A DNA stretch of 64,000 bases from Ruminiclostridium sp. (GCA_017935365.1 JAGBHT010000027.1:1-64000), one strand, 5' to 3'. Positions 44,110 to 55,719 are shown, counted from the stretch's first letter. Notes: a model not told the origin generated them from the sequence alone. Numbers and translations are program-made.

Positions 44110-44517
44110 TTACAGCTTTATATTGGCTGTATTTATTCTGTTTATTGCTCTCTTGAGCTTGTACTCGGCAATATCAAGTGCACGCTGATCGTCCTTGTAC
44201 TGCTCCATACGCTCTTCTGCAAGAGCCTTTGCCTTTTCGGCACGCTCGACATCTATCTCGTCTGCCCATTCAAACGACTGGGCAAGTATCGATGTCTGAT
44301 CCTTTGTGACCTCGACTATACCTGATGAAACTGCGCCTATGCGTACAGCTCCGTCAATGCGTATCTTCGCCTGTCCTATTGTCAGCGCCGCAACGTATGG
44401 CTCGTGCTTTGCAAGTATGCCCTTGTCACCGACGGTAGTACGGACGATAACGCTTTCAGCCATACCGTCATATACTACTCCCTCCGGGGTAAGGATCTTC
44501 AGTTTGAATTCTGTCAT
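44110..44517 (-). CDS. atpC: ATP synthase epsilon subunit
   Basis: 135 residues: N-terminal beta sandwich (KILTPEGVVYDG, GDKGILAKHEP) and C-terminal two-helix hairpin. Central stalk subunit that can inhibit hydrolysis. Last gene of the operon; separated from atpD by an additional gene. Confidence 0.95.
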   Translation of the reverse strand: MTEFKLKILTPEGVVYDGMAESVIVRTTVGDKGILAKHEPYVAALTIGQAKIRIDGAVRIGAVSSGIVEVTKDQTSILAQSFEWADEIDVERAEKAKALAEERMEQYKDDQRALDIAEYKLKRAINRINTANIKL

Positions 44518-44540
44518 ATCATCTTTCCTTTCCGCGGGAG

Positions 44541-46470
<1,930 letters not shown>

Positions 46471-46489
46471 TCAGTCCTGTCCTTTCTTA

Positions 46490-47350
46490 TTAATTCAGCG
46501 CATTAGCACCCGATACGATCTCGTTGAGCTCATTCGTGATCTTTTCCTGTCTTGCACGGTTGTACATAAGTGACAGGCTTGCGATCATTTCCTCCGCATT
46601 GTCCGTTGCGTTTTCCATAGCTGTTCTTCTGGCACCGAGCTCAGACGCGTAGCTTTCGTTTACCGCACACATGATAAGGCTTGTGATAAGCTTAGGTATC
46701 ACGCGGTTGAAAACCGCCTCAGGGCTGGGGTCATAGGTCGTACCTGCCTTGTTTTCGGGTACTGCTCCGCCTGTGGGAGCGTCTATGGGGAGAACGGGCA
46801 TACGGGTAGGGGTCTGTACGAGAGGAGAAACGAACTGTGTGAAGAACAGCTCTATCTCATCGACCTCTCCCTTTGTGAAAAGATCTGTCGCTATCTGCGC
46901 TATATCGGCAGCGTCTGCCGTTTTGATATGCTCCGCAATGCCGGGGAACTGCGCCACTACGTCGTATTCGTGCTTTGTAAAGAACTCCGCAGACTTTTTG
47001 CCTATAGCAATTATCTTAGGCGAATAATCATCGCCGTGGGTCTGCTGTACCAGCTTAAGTATATTGGAGTTGTAACCGCCTGCAAGACCTCTGTCACCTG
47101 CAATTACAATGAACAGACGGTTCTTTACCTCTCTGTGTCTTGTATATACGGTGCTCAGGTTCTCCGTCTCGCCTGCTATACGGCACATAAGGGAATACTG
47201 TGCATCAAAGAACGGACGTGCGTCCTCGGCACGAAGCTTTGCCTTTCTGAGCTTAGAAGAGGCGACAAGCTCCATAGCCTTCGTTATCTGCATAGTGGAC
47301 TCAACGCTTTTTACTCTGCGCTTGATGTCCTTCATATTTCCCGAAGCCAT
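46490..47350 (-). CDS. atpG: ATP synthase gamma subunit
   Basis: 286 residues. N-terminal coiled coil (DIKRRVKSVESTMQITKAM) and C-terminal coil (SLMYNRARQEKITNELNEI) form the rotor shaft; SDRGLAGGYN-type loop present as GDRGLAGGYN. Ribosome binding site AAAGGAGG starts right after the stop of the 41-codon gene upstream. Confidence 0.96.
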   Translation of the reverse strand: MASGNMKDIKRRVKSVESTMQITKAMELVASSKLRKAKLRAEDARPFFDAQYSLMCRIAGETENLSTVYTRHREVKNRLFIVIAGDRGLAGGYNSNILKLVQQTHGDDYSPKIIAIGKKSAEFFTKHEYDVVAQFPGIAEHIKTADAADIAQIATDLFTKGEVDEIELFFTQFVSPLVQTPTRMPVLPIDAPTGGAVPENKAGTTYDPSPEAVFNRVIPKLITSLIMCAVNESYASELGARRTAMENATDNAEEMIASLSLMYNRARQEKITNELNEIVSGANALN

Positions 47351-47362
47351 GCAAAGCCTCCT

Positions 47363-47488
47363 TTATCGGATATTGTCACTGTCGATATAAGTCGTCTTTT
47401 TATAGAACAGCTCTAAAACCGTGAGCGCAAGGGTGAGTGCGGATATGCTCAAAGCAACGATGCTCAGTACAAGTGATGCCTTTTTCAT
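47363..47488 (-). CDS. 41-residue single-TM protein between atpA and atpG
   Basis: ATG at 47488 to TAA at 47363, with AAAGGAAG 7 bases upstream, 38 bases after atpA; its stop is immediately followed by the atpG ribosome binding site. Sequence begins MKKASLVLSIVALSISALT, continues with a hydrophobic stretch to about residue 27 and ends in a short polar tail (YKKTTYIDSDNIR). One membrane helix, likely N-in. No known F-type subunit has this place or size. It is too short for usual gene calling but has all signs of translation. Confidence 0.75.
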   Translation of the reverse strand: MKKASLVLSIVALSISALTLALTVLELFYKKTTYIDSDNIR

Positions 47489-47526
47489 AACTATTCTTCC
47501 TTTCGCTTATGTCTTATATCTTAGTC

Positions 47527-49032
47527 TTAAACGTACTTCTCCGAGAAATCCTTGAGAGCGGTTTTCAGCTTCTCTTCGTTTTCGGGAGTGAGTACCTTTT
47601 CTTCTCTTATGCTTGCTGTGATATCGGGATGAGCTTCTTCCATATGCTTATACAGGTCACGTTCAAAGTCGCCGACCTTATCAAGCGGAATGTCCTTAAG
47701 ATAGTTGTTGATAACGGCATAAATGATTATAACCTGATTTTCAACAGCTACGGGAGAGTTCTGTCCCTGTTTTAATATCTCAACGATACGCTCGCCCTTT
47801 GCAAGACGTTCCTTTGTATCCTTATCAAGATCCGAACCGAACTGTGAGAAGCTCTGTAACTCTCTGAACTGCGAATATTCGAGCTTAAGAGTACCGGATA
47901 CCTTCTTCATAGCCTTTATCTGCGCATTACCGCCGACACGGGATACCGAGATACCGGGGTTTACGGCAGGTCTTACGCCTGAGTGGAACAGTTCTGTTTC
48001 AAGGAATATCTGACCGTCGGTTATCGAAATAACGTTGGTCGGGATATAGGCTGAAACGTCGCCTGCCTGTGTTTCGATGATAGGCAGTGCGGTGAGTGAA
48101 CCGCCGCCGTAGTTCTCGTTTAAGTTAGCGGCTCTTTCGAGCAGTCTTGAATGCAGATAGAATACGTCGCCGGGGTAAGCCTCACGTCCGGGCGGACGCT
48201 TGAGGAGCAGAGAAAGTGCTCTGTAAGCCACAGCGTGCTTGGACAGGTCGTCGTAGATTATAAGTGCGTCCTTACCCTTTTCCATGAAGTATTCACCCAT
48301 AGTACAGCCTGAGTAGGGTGCGATGTACTGTAAGGGCGCAAGCTCACTTGCGGTAGCGGATACTACTATCGTGTAGTCCATAGCACCTGCGGCGGTGAGC
48401 TGTTCTACAACGTTTGCAACTGTAGAAGCCTTCTGACCTATAGCAACGTATATACAAATTACGTCTGTCTTTTTCTGGTTTATTATCGTATCGATCGCAA
48501 TGGCAGTCTTACCTGTCTGTCTGTCGCCGATGATCAGCTCACGCTGACCTCTTCCTATCGGTATCATGGAGTCAATAGCCTTGATACCTGTCTGAAGCGG
48601 AACGTTAACAGATTTTCTCGTGATGATACCGGGTGCGATCTTTTCGATCGGGCGTGTTTCCTTGGCGAGTATAGCGCCCTTGCCGTCGATAGGCTGTCCC
48701 AGTGCGTTTACTACTCGTCCGAGCAGTTCCTCGCCTACGGGTACAGATACGACAGAGCCTGTACGCTTTACTGTATCGCCCTCTTTGATCTCGGCATCTG
48801 AGCCCAGCATAACCGCACCTACAAAGTCCTGCTCTAAGTTGAGCGCCATGCAGCGGACGCCGTTCTCAAATTCCAGCAGCTCATTCATCATACACTTTTC
48901 AAGTCCGTGTATACGAACAATACCGTCACCTACAGTTACAACAGTACCTGTATCTTCAAGACGGATCTTTGAGCCGTAGTCCTTGATCCGGGATTTAATT
49001 ATGCCTGTTATTTCATCCGGGCGTAAATCCAT
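47527..49032 (-). CDS. atpA: ATP synthase alpha subunit
   Basis: 501 residues. Walker [14 protein letters not shown], the [18 protein letters not shown] signature near residue 350 and the arginine finger in that segment. Non-catalytic nucleotide-binding F1 subunit. Confidence 0.97.
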   Translation of the reverse strand: MDLRPDEITGIIKSRIKDYGSKIRLEDTGTVVTVGDGIVRIHGLEKCMMNELLEFENGVRCMALNLEQDFVGAVMLGSDAEIKEGDTVKRTGSVVSVPVGEELLGRVVNALGQPIDGKGAILAKETRPIEKIAPGIITRKSVNVPLQTGIKAIDSMIPIGRGQRELIIGDRQTGKTAIAIDTIINQKKTDVICIYVAIGQKASTVANVVEQLTAAGAMDYTIVVSATASELAPLQYIAPYSGCTMGEYFMEKGKDALIIYDDLSKHAVAYRALSLLLKRPPGREAYPGDVFYLHSRLLERAANLNENYGGGSLTALPIIETQAGDVSAYIPTNVISITDGQIFLETELFHSGVRPAVNPGISVSRVGGNAQIKAMKKVSGTLKLEYSQFRELQSFSQFGSDLDKDTKERLAKGERIVEILKQGQNSPVAVENQVIIIYAVINNYLKDIPLDKVGDFERDLYKHMEEAHPDITASIREEKVLTPENEEKLKTALKDFSEKYV

Positions 49033-49079
49033 TGGAGGTTCTTCCTTTCGTATTTTTTTACCGGCTGACGATTTTTATG

Positions 49080-49625
49080 TCAGTCGATAGTTCCGGCAAT
49101 ATCAGCCTTAAGCTGTTCGAGCCTTGCTTTGACGCTTCCGTCGATAGTCGTATTGCCGTAGCTGATAACAACGCCGCCGATGAGCTTATTATCGGTTTTC
49201 AGCGTCATATTAACGGTCTTACCCGTAATCTCAGCCATTTTTGCTCTGATCTTTTCAGCCGCCGTATCCGAAAGAGGCATCGCAGAGGTTACAGTAACAT
49301 CCGCTATACCGAGCTTTTCGTTATACAGCCCTGTGAAGTATGCCAGTATCCGCTCAAAGTCGGGCAGCCTGTCGTTTTCGGTAAGTATGCACAGAAAGTT
49401 CACTATAAACTTATGCGCCTTTCCGTCAAAGACCTCTTTTACAAGTGCCGTCTTTTCTTCGATCGGGATTGTAGGAGTACGCAGCAGCTTTATAAAGTCC
49501 GGCTCGGCGGAAAATACCTCCGAAACGCCTTTAAGCTGTCCGAGAATGTCGGGCAGAGCCTTTTCATCCTCTTCGGTAACAAGAGAGAACAATGCGTCGC
49601 CGTATGTCTTGTCAACAGCAGCCAT
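49080..49625 (-). CDS. atpH: ATP synthase delta subunit
   Basis: 181 residues. Helical N-terminal domain (YGDALFSLV) and C-terminal VTVTSAMPLSD...GGVVISYGNTTIDGSV signature. Peripheral stalk, binds the top of F1. Two bases after atpF. Confidence 0.94.
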   Translation of the reverse strand: MAAVDKTYGDALFSLVTEEDEKALPDILGQLKGVSEVFSAEPDFIKLLRTPTIPIEEKTALVKEVFDGKAHKFIVNFLCILTENDRLPDFERILAYFTGLYNEKLGIADVTVTSAMPLSDTAAEKIRAKMAEITGKTVNMTLKTDNKLIGGVVISYGNTTIDGSVKARLEQLKADIAGTID

Positions 49626-49626
49626 T

Positions 49627-50181
49627 TCAGTTCTCCTTTCCTATCTGCGACAGAACAGAGTCGATGATCTTCTCGTTGTCCTGTGCGTTTATCTCCTTCT
49701 CGGCAACCTTTGACGCCGCCATAACTACCATATCGGAAATCTCTTCCTTTATCTCGTTTACGGCACGCTTCTTTTCACGCTGGATAGATTCTTCCGCACG
49801 CTGTTTCATAGAAGCGGCTTCTTCGTTTGCGGCAGAGATGATCTCTTCTTCTCTTGCCTGTGCCTTCTTTGTAGCGTCAGCTACAATGCGGGCAGCCTCT
49901 TCCTTTGAAGTTTCAAGGCGCTGTTCGTAGTCTGCCTTTACTGCGGCGGCTTCTTCCTTTGCCTTCTGTGCGTCGTCCATATCCTTATTTACTGTCTTTG
50001 CACGCTCGTCAAGAATCTTGCAGACGGGCTTGTGTAAGAAGAAGAAATAAAGCAGAACGATAATAAGCGTGTTGATCAGAGTGAAGACTATAGTGTTAAG
50101 ATCTATGCTGACCAGAGAAAACTTTGCCTGTTCAGTTGCCTGCGCAGCCGCTTCCTCGGCTATTCTCAGCATATCCGTCAT
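49627..50181 (-). CDS. atpF: ATP synthase b subunit
   Basis: 184 residues. One transmembrane helix at about 29-50 (TIVFTLINTLIIVLLYFFF) followed by KPVCKILDERAKTV and a long charged coiled coil. A 27-residue stretch before the helix is longer than usual. Confidence 0.94.
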   Translation of the reverse strand: MTDMLRIAEEAAAQATEQAKFSLVSIDLNTIVFTLINTLIIVLLYFFFLHKPVCKILDERAKTVNKDMDDAQKAKEEAAAVKADYEQRLETSKEEAARIVADATKKAQAREEEIISAANEEAASMKQRAEESIQREKKRAVNEIKEEISDMVVMAASKVAEKEINAQDNEKIIDSVLSQIGKEN

Positions 50182-50218
50182 TTCACTTCAATCCTTTCGT
50201 GTTGTAGTCTGCCAGATA

Positions 50219-50506
<288 letters not shown>

Positions 50507-50610
50507 CTACCTGTAGGTAGATTATTGTTTTTATTACACCACAGTTTCCTGTGGGGGTAAACGTATAAAATTATATTTGTGGAAAATCCTGCTTTTATAA
50601 AAAATAGAAC

Positions 50611-50842
50611 AAATTTTCTATCCCTATCCCCTTTAGGACACTCTAATGGCTTTGCATCGTGCAAAGCTTGGTGTGTCCTTATTTCGGCATCCTTGCCGAA
50701 AACCCCTTTGGGCTATTAGCTGGGGCTACCGCCCAGTCCAAGCAAGGACGCTTGCAGTCAGCCGTACAAAGTCACAGCACGACGCAGTGACACAAATGGC
50801 TGACGACCTGTACGGGGGCTTCGCCCCTGCGACCCCATTTTT
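50611..50842. repeat. intergenic hairpin-array element, copy 2, inside the atp operon
   Basis: Lies between atpB and atpE. Starts TTTTCTATCCCTATCCCC and ends ACCCCATTTTTA, termini shared with copy 3. Inner hairpins: AGGACAC...GTGTCCT enclosing GCTTTGCA-TCG-TGCAAAGC; TTCGGCA-TCCT-TGCCGAA; GTCAGCC...GGCTGAC enclosing GTCAC...GTGAC; GGGGGC-TTC-GCCCCT. The middle shares GGGGCTACCGCCC with copy 1. Confidence 0.8.
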
Positions 50843-50880
50843 AGTTATAATAGAGGTTTTACAACAGAATACATATTAAT

Positions 50881-51609
50881 TTAATCTTCTCCGCATTCTG
50901 CCATTGAAACGTAAGCCATTGTCAGTGTGCAGAAGATGTAAGCCTGAATGAATGCCGAGAACAAGTCAAAGTACAGCGAGCATATAGCGGGTATACCGAT
51001 AGACGCAAGGCCGTTTGCGACCTGTCCTAAAGCAAAGTAGATAAGTCCGCCGATTACAGAACCTGCGAGGATATTTGCAAAGTGACGCAGTGTCTGTGAA
51101 ACGGGGTTTGCTATATCACCGATTATATTGAACGGGAGCATAAAAGGCATAGGCTCGATAAAGCCCTTTAAATAACCCTTGATGCCGCCTGTTTTCAGCT
51201 TGTTCCTGAGCGTCAGGACGAATGTCGTAATGCCCCATGCGGCGATTACGGAAAGGTCCGATGTCGGGCATCTGAAACCGAAAAGTCCCATAAGGCTCGA
51301 AAGAATAGAGAAGCAGAAAAGTCCGCCGATATAGGGGGTGTACTTTCTGTACTTTTCGCCCATGGTGTCACGCACCATATTGTTGAAGAAGTTTACAAGG
51401 TACTCAGCCGCCATCTGTCTGCGCGAGGTCGATCTCACCTTGAGGTTTCTGCCGAGTATGAAGAATACGATACCGAGGATAAGCATAACTATCCACTGTA
51501 CAACGATACTCTCGCTTATTACCACATTGTAACTGCCTATATCGAAACTTATCGATTTAAGCGGTCCTTCGACGGAGAACTCCGCCATAGGTTTTATAAG
51601 GTCTGTCAT
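50881..51609 (-). CDS. atpB: ATP synthase a subunit
   Basis: 242 residues, five to six helices. Essential Arg in SQTLRHFANILAG; also GYLKGFIEPMPFMLPFNIIGD. Forms the ion half-channels with the c ring. RNA upstream of atpE is interrupted by a hairpin element, so the a:c expression ratio may be affected. Confidence 0.95.
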   Translation of the reverse strand: MTDLIKPMAEFSVEGPLKSISFDIGSYNVVISESIVVQWIVMLILGIVFFILGRNLKVRSTSRRQMAAEYLVNFFNNMVRDTMGEKYRKYTPYIGGLFCFSILSSLMGLFGFRCPTSDLSVIAAWGITTFVLTLRNKLKTGGIKGYLKGFIEPMPFMLPFNIIGDIANPVSQTLRHFANILAGSVIGGLIYFALGQVANGLASIGIPAICSLYFDLFSAFIQAYIFCTLTMAYVSMAECGED

Positions 51610-51711
51610 TTTCTAATGCTCCTCCCTTATTTTTACGGGACTGTTCCCATAATGAATATTTTATATATTTATATAAATTTAATGTCAAGTCAGGGGTTGT
51701 AAATTTTGCTG

Positions 51712-52113
51712 TCAGAAGTCGCTCTTCTCTTTGAACGCCGTTACCGTGTAGGCTACCTTCGGCACGAACAGCGGAAGTATCGCTGTAACGGGGTTTATAA
51801 TTTTGAAGAACATCAGCGCGCCGAGAATTATGAATGTGCCGATATATCTTGCACCGTAACTGCCGTTCATAGCGAGCTTTGCGGATTTTTCGGTCATTGT
51901 TATCGCCTTTTCCGCACTCATTGCCATAAGGACAAAATTCAAAGCGGAAACTGCTGTGCCGACCGCCGCACCTGTAAGCAGTGTGTAGTTGCCGGTACCC
52001 GAGATCATCAGGATAACACTCACAATTCCGAGCAAAACAAGCGCACCGATATAGTACGGTAACAGCGCCATAAATTCCTTGAATGATGTCGTTTCGGTAA
52101 TTTTCTTTTTCAT
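51712..52113 (-). CDS. ATP synthase subunit I-like protein
   Basis: 133 residues with four hydrophobic helices in two hairpins (about 19-37, 42-66, 88-106, 108-122) and position directly before atpB, typical of AtpI/subunit I, a chaperone for c-ring assembly. Sequence conservation in this family is low; topology and position are the main evidence. Confidence 0.75.
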   Translation of the reverse strand: MKKKITETTSFKEFMALLPYYIGALVLLGIVSVILMISGTGNYTLLTGAAVGTAVSALNFVLMAMSAEKAITMTEKSAKLAMNGSYGARYIGTFIILGALMFFKIINPVTAILPLFVPKVAYTVTAFKEKSDF

Positions 52114-52119
52114 ATCTGT

Positions 52120-52431
52120 TTAAAGTTTCCTGTCACGGCGGTTATCGTCGTAATAGTCGTTGTCGCGGCGGTCTGAAAGATATCTATAGGTCTTCTTATC
52201 GTCCTTTCCGCCATACATTTTTATGAGATTCTTAAGGTAAGTTCCCACTCCGGATATCATTGTGATTATACCTGCAAATACCAGTAGGATCATCACCCAT
52301 GACGGAAGCGAAAGCTTGTCCACGAGTACACTGCCTCCCCATATAAAAATCAGCAGGGGAGTGAGCACCAGAAAGCCTATCTGACTTACAACGGCATATA
52401 CTTTGAGAGGATTATCCTTTTTACTGTTCAT
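52120..52431 (-). CDS. AtpZ-like protein
   Basis: 103 residues from the ATG at 52431, which follows the previous stop as TGATAATG. Two helices (about 12-32 and 41-62) then a charged, Asp/Arg/Tyr-rich tail. AtpZ with AtpI acts in assembly or Mg2+ supply of F-type ATPases. Confidence 0.72.
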   Translation of the reverse strand: MNSKKDNPLKVYAVVSQIGFLVLTPLLIFIWGGSVLVDKLSLPSWVMILLVFAGIITMISGVGTYLKNLIKMYGGKDDKKTYRYLSDRRDNDYYDDNRRDRKL

Positions 52432-52433
52432 TA

Positions 52434-53123
52434 TCAGTATGCCAGCTTCTGAAGACGCCACTCGCCGTTTACCTTGAGCATATTGGCAGTGACTTTCTTT
52501 GTGTTACTGCTGTCCGAACCCGATGATGTGTTGTCGGCGGAGGATGTTTCTTCCGCAGGATTCAGCTCTACGATTATGTCGCACTCGGTATTTGACTTAG
52601 GGTGAAGCATGAACTTTGCATTTGACCATGTGTAATTATAGTCGATAGACTTGAATCTGCCGTTTTCGTCAACCATGCTTACGTCAAGACCGATACCCTT
52701 GTTGCCGTCGTCGTCTGTTTCTTCGGCATATACGGCAACATTGTCACCGTTTATGTTGGTAAGTATGCGCTTTGCTTCTTTTTCAACGAATGTTGAGTTT
52801 ACAAGTGTTTCTATATCTGAAATTGTCTTGTAGCTGTCGCTCTTTACGGTATAATATCCGTCCTCGGGAACGTTGTTGTACGGTTCAGCCTGGTGGGGAA
52901 GTCCGTACTGGAGATAAATTCTGAATACCTCGCAGTTGTTCTTGATAAGAGTTACCGCATTCATATTCATCTCTTCGTTTATCTCGTCAGAGGGGACGTA
53001 ATTATACTGATTATCCTGTATCTGCTGTTGTGAAGTCTGGTACAGCAGGAATAAAGTCGTTGCGATCGCAAGGACAGCTACAACGATCGTGGCGATTGTA
53101 GCCGCTGTGTTTTTCTTACTCAT
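52434..53123 (-). CDS. unrecognised anchored protein, first gene of the atp operon
   Basis: 229 residues; ATG at 53123 five bases after GGAGG, with a GTG at 53129 inside the ribosome binding site rejected. One transmembrane helix (about 9-29) and an extracytoplasmic domain of about 200 residues with a Ser/Asp-rich patch (about 192-213) and an end (MLKVNGEWRLQKLAY) that resembles the last strand of NTF2-like or lipoprotein-like folds. Its promoter is the only one seen before the ATP synthase genes. Function unknown. Confidence 0.8.
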   Translation of the reverse strand: MSKKNTAATIATIVVAVLAIATTLFLLYQTSQQQIQDNQYNYVPSDEINEEMNMNAVTLIKNNCEVFRIYLQYGLPHQAEPYNNVPEDGYYTVKSDSYKTISDIETLVNSTFVEKEAKRILTNINGDNVAVYAEETDDDGNKGIGLDVSMVDENGRFKSIDYNYTWSNAKFMLHPKSNTECDIIVELNPAEETSSADNTSSGSDSSNTKKVTANMLKVNGEWRLQKLAY

Positions 53124-53153
53124 GGACACCTCCGTGAAAGTGGTTTATACTAC

Positions 53154-53182
53154 ATTATACAACTTATATCCCAAAATTTCAA
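53154..53182 (-). promoter_or_regulatory. sigma-A promoter of the atp operon
   Basis: Minus strand TTGAAA (53182-53177), 17-bp spacer, TATAAT (53159-53154), 31 bases before the ATG at 53123. Confidence 0.85.
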
Positions 53183-53212
53183 GCGGTTTTGACGGATTTT
53201 CGGGTTATATGA

Positions 53213-53235
53213 GTTAACCGTAATATACGGTTAAC
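53213..53235. promoter_or_regulatory. 9-bp palindrome upstream of the atp promoter
   Basis: GTTAACCGT and ACGGTTAAC with a 5-base centre, 31 bp upstream of the -35 box. No T-run on the minus strand, so an operator is more likely than a terminator; also within reach of the end of the 53264 gene. Confidence 0.4.
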
Positions 53236-53263
53236 TATTAACAAATATTAACTTATGCCTCTT

Positions 53264-53968
53264 TTATTTTGAGTTCGGCTTTCTGCCTGTAAGGAACGAA
53301 ACGCTCCTTTCGATAGACGTGCGGACGTGTTCCATTTCTTCGCTGTGGAGCTTGCCGGCGTTGCGGTAGTCAAAGCTGTTGCAGAAGTCGTTTACGTCGC
53401 TGTTCAGCTTAGTTATGTATTCCTGCATTATCGTATCCATGACCTTTACAAACTCGGCTCTGTCGTTCTTCGCCATCTTTGTTTCGCTCAGCTGTACAAG
53501 ATAGTGGTAATGCGGCATACAGAAGCATTCCTGCGACTTGAACAGGTTCTTGAACTTGCCGTCCTTTGCAAACATTGTGAATACCGTTTCAAGCATATGG
53601 TCAACGCCCCACTGCACCTTTGAGCAGACAAAGCAGGTATCGCCTACTGCGCCTGCCTTTTTAGCTTTTGCGTCTTTGGGAGCAAATAAACCTTTCTTCT
53701 CGAAAATATTACCTCTCAGCACCTCGAGATGACTGTTGAGCATAAGTCCGAGCGATAAGCGGTTGTTCTGCATCATAAGCTGTTGATAGTGCGTAAAGCA
53801 GAAACCGAGCCTGTTGGTGTCCTGTCTAACATCGGGTTCCATCATTGCGGCACCCATTATATATTCGCAGATATGCTCTTCTACCGTATCTCTCATACGG
53901 CAGATAGGACAACCCTCGCGGGGTTCAAAGACTTCGTTTACCGGTATTGTAAGTATGCTTTCTCTCAC
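53264..53968 (-). CDS. Cys/His-rich protein (DUF6062-like)
   Basis: 234 residues from a GTG start (AAAGGA upstream). Repeated metal-ligand-like motifs CPIC (about 20-23), FCFTHY, CFVC (about 110) and CFCMPHYHY (about 148) suggest bound zinc or Fe-S; the rest is helical. Related proteins in Clostridia are annotated as DUF6062 or mislabelled. Function unknown. Confidence 0.65.
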   Translation of the reverse strand: MRESILTIPVNEVFEPREGCPICRMRDTVEEHICEYIMGAAMMEPDVRQDTNRLGFCFTHYQQLMMQNNRLSLGLMLNSHLEVLRGNIFEKKGLFAPKDAKAKKAGAVGDTCFVCSKVQWGVDHMLETVFTMFAKDGKFKNLFKSQECFCMPHYHYLVQLSETKMAKNDRAEFVKVMDTIMQEYITKLNSDVNDFCNSFDYRNAGKLHSEEMEHVRTSIERSVSFLTGRKPNSK

Positions 53969-54056
53969 TTTTTTCAGTTCCTTTCAAAAAAGATCATATC
54001 AGCGGAAAGCTCCGCCGGGACTTGATTTTGTAATGTCGTTTTATGGGACGTGACCG

Positions 54057-54086
54057 TGCCGGCAAGAAAAATTTTTTCATGCCGGA
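54057..54086. repeat. long imperfect palindrome between divergent genes
   Basis: GCCGGCA(A)GAAAAA and TTTTTTC(A)TGCCGG form a stem of about 13 bp with one mismatch and no real loop. Lies just upstream of the promoter at 54088. No T-run follows; a regulator site or cruciform is possible. Confidence 0.4.
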
Positions 54087-54087
54087 C

Positions 54088-54116
54088 TTGTAATTTCCCT
54101 GTTAATATTGTATTAT
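54088..54116 (+). promoter_or_regulatory. sigma-A promoter of the DNA glycosylase genes
   Basis: TTGTAA (54088-54093), 17-bp spacer, TATTAT (54111-54116). Confidence 0.65.
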
Positions 54117-54187
54117 ATATAACGGAAATAATCAAGACTAAATCAAAAATTTTTCCGATATAAAAACAGATAACGGCAGATGATAAA

Positions 54188-54982
54188 ATGGATTACACCT
54201 TTACTTGCAAGGGATTTGATATAAGGCGCACGCTTTTCTGCGGACAGGCTTTCCGCTGGAGAGAGCAGGACGGCAGATTCTGCGGCATAGCCGGCGGAAG
54301 ATATGCCGGTATATCCGATAACGGCGACGGTACTTATACTGTTCACGACATAGAAAAGAGCGATATTTCTTACTGGCAGTCGTACTTTGACCTTGATACG
54401 GACTATGACGCACTTATAAAACAGTTCTCAGAGGACGAGCATATGAAGCTTGCCTGTGAGGAAAACCCCGGCATACGGGTGCTGAGGCAAGAACCTTTTG
54501 AAACGCTCATCAGCTTTATAATCTCGCAGAACAACAATATAAAGCGTATCACGGGAATTATCGACAGACTGTGTGAAAGTTTCGGAGAAAAGACGGAGCA
54601 CGGATATGTTTTCCCTACGCTTGAGAATCTTGTCGGTGTTACAGCCGAGGACTTAGCACCGCTGAGAGCGGGTTTCAGAGCAAAATACATAGTTGACGCA
54701 GTAGAAAAGCTTGACAGCGGCGAGGTTTCGCTTGACGGTATAAAGACAATGGATACCGATACGGCAAGGGAAGAGCTGAAAAAGATAAAGGGCGTCGGAA
54801 ACAAGGTCGCAGACTGCGTACTGCTGTTCGGCTATCACAAGACGGACGCTTTTCCGAGAGATGTCTGGATAAAGCGTATCGAGCAGAAATTATACCCTGA
54901 CGGATTGCCCGAATGTATAAAGGGCAACGAGGGCATAGCGCAACAGTTCTTGTTCGACTATGCGAGAACGCACGAGATCTGA
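54188..54982 (+). CDS. 8-oxoguanine DNA glycosylase/AP lyase, OGG1 type
   Basis: 264 residues. N-terminal OGG domain (FCGQAFRWRE) and HhH-GPD domain with GVGNKVADC: Lys206 is the Schiff-base lysine and Asp225 in FPRDVW the catalytic acid, 19 residues apart as in human OGG1 (Lys249/Asp268). Removes 8-oxoG and cuts the abasic site. 12 bases before ung, forming a base-excision repair pair. Confidence 0.9.
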   Translation: MDYTFTCKGFDIRRTLFCGQAFRWREQDGRFCGIAGGRYAGISDNGDGTYTVHDIEKSDISYWQSYFDLDTDYDALIKQFSEDEHMKLACEENPGIRVLRQEPFETLISFIISQNNNIKRITGIIDRLCESFGEKTEHGYVFPTLENLVGVTAEDLAPLRAGFRAKYIVDAVEKLDSGEVSLDGIKTMDTDTAREELKKIKGVGNKVADCVLLFGYHKTDAFPRDVWIKRIEQKLYPDGLPECIKGNEGIAQQFLFDYARTHEI

Positions 54983-54994
54983 CGGAGAAACAAA

Positions 54995-55666
54995 ATGGTC
55001 AATATAGGCAACGAGTGGGACGAACTGCTTGCAGACCAGTTCCAAAGCGAATATTACATGAAGCTGAGAACTTTTCTTGTCAGCGAATACAACAACTACA
55101 GGGTATATCCGCCTGCGGACTGTATTTTCAATGCACTGAAATATACGCCGTACTCAAAGGTAAAGGCGGTGCTTTTAGGTCAGGATCCGTATCACGGACC
55201 GGGACAGGCGCACGGACTGTGCTTTTCGGTAAAGCGTGGTGTAATGCCGCCGCCCTCGCTTAAAAATATCTTCACCGAGATACATAACGATCTTGGAATT
55301 GATTTTGATATGTCGGTGGGCGAGCTTACCTACTGGGCGAAACAGGGAGTTCTTATGCTGAACACTTCTCTTACTGTCCGTGAGGGTATGGCAGGAAGTC
55401 ACAGGGGCAAGGGCTGGGAGATACTCACCGACAGGATAATCGAGCTTTTGAACGAGCGTGACGTACCCACGGCATTCATACTGTGGGGAAGTAACGCAAA
55501 GTCGAAAATGCCGCTGATAACAAATCCGAAGCACGCGGTATTCACGGCGGCGCACCCAAGCCCGCTGTCGGCATATAACGGATTTTTCGGTTGCCGTCAC
55601 TTCTCAAAGGTGAATGAGTTTCTGAAAAACAACGGCATAGAACCGATCGACTGGAGTATACATTGA
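54995..55666 (+). CDS. ung: uracil-DNA glycosylase, family 1
   Basis: 223 residues. Catalytic GQDPYHGPGQAHGL and the HPSPLSAYNGFFGC loop are intact. Removes uracil from DNA. Length normal. Confidence 0.96.
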   Translation: MVNIGNEWDELLADQFQSEYYMKLRTFLVSEYNNYRVYPPADCIFNALKYTPYSKVKAVLLGQDPYHGPGQAHGLCFSVKRGVMPPPSLKNIFTEIHNDLGIDFDMSVGELTYWAKQGVLMLNTSLTVREGMAGSHRGKGWEILTDRIIELLNERDVPTAFILWGSNAKSKMPLITNPKHAVFTAAHPSPLSAYNGFFGCRHFSKVNEFLKNNGIEPIDWSIH

Positions 55667-55719
55667 TCGATAAAGGCGATCGGATAAAGACAATAGAGAA
55701 CGGAAGAAGGACATAGCTT

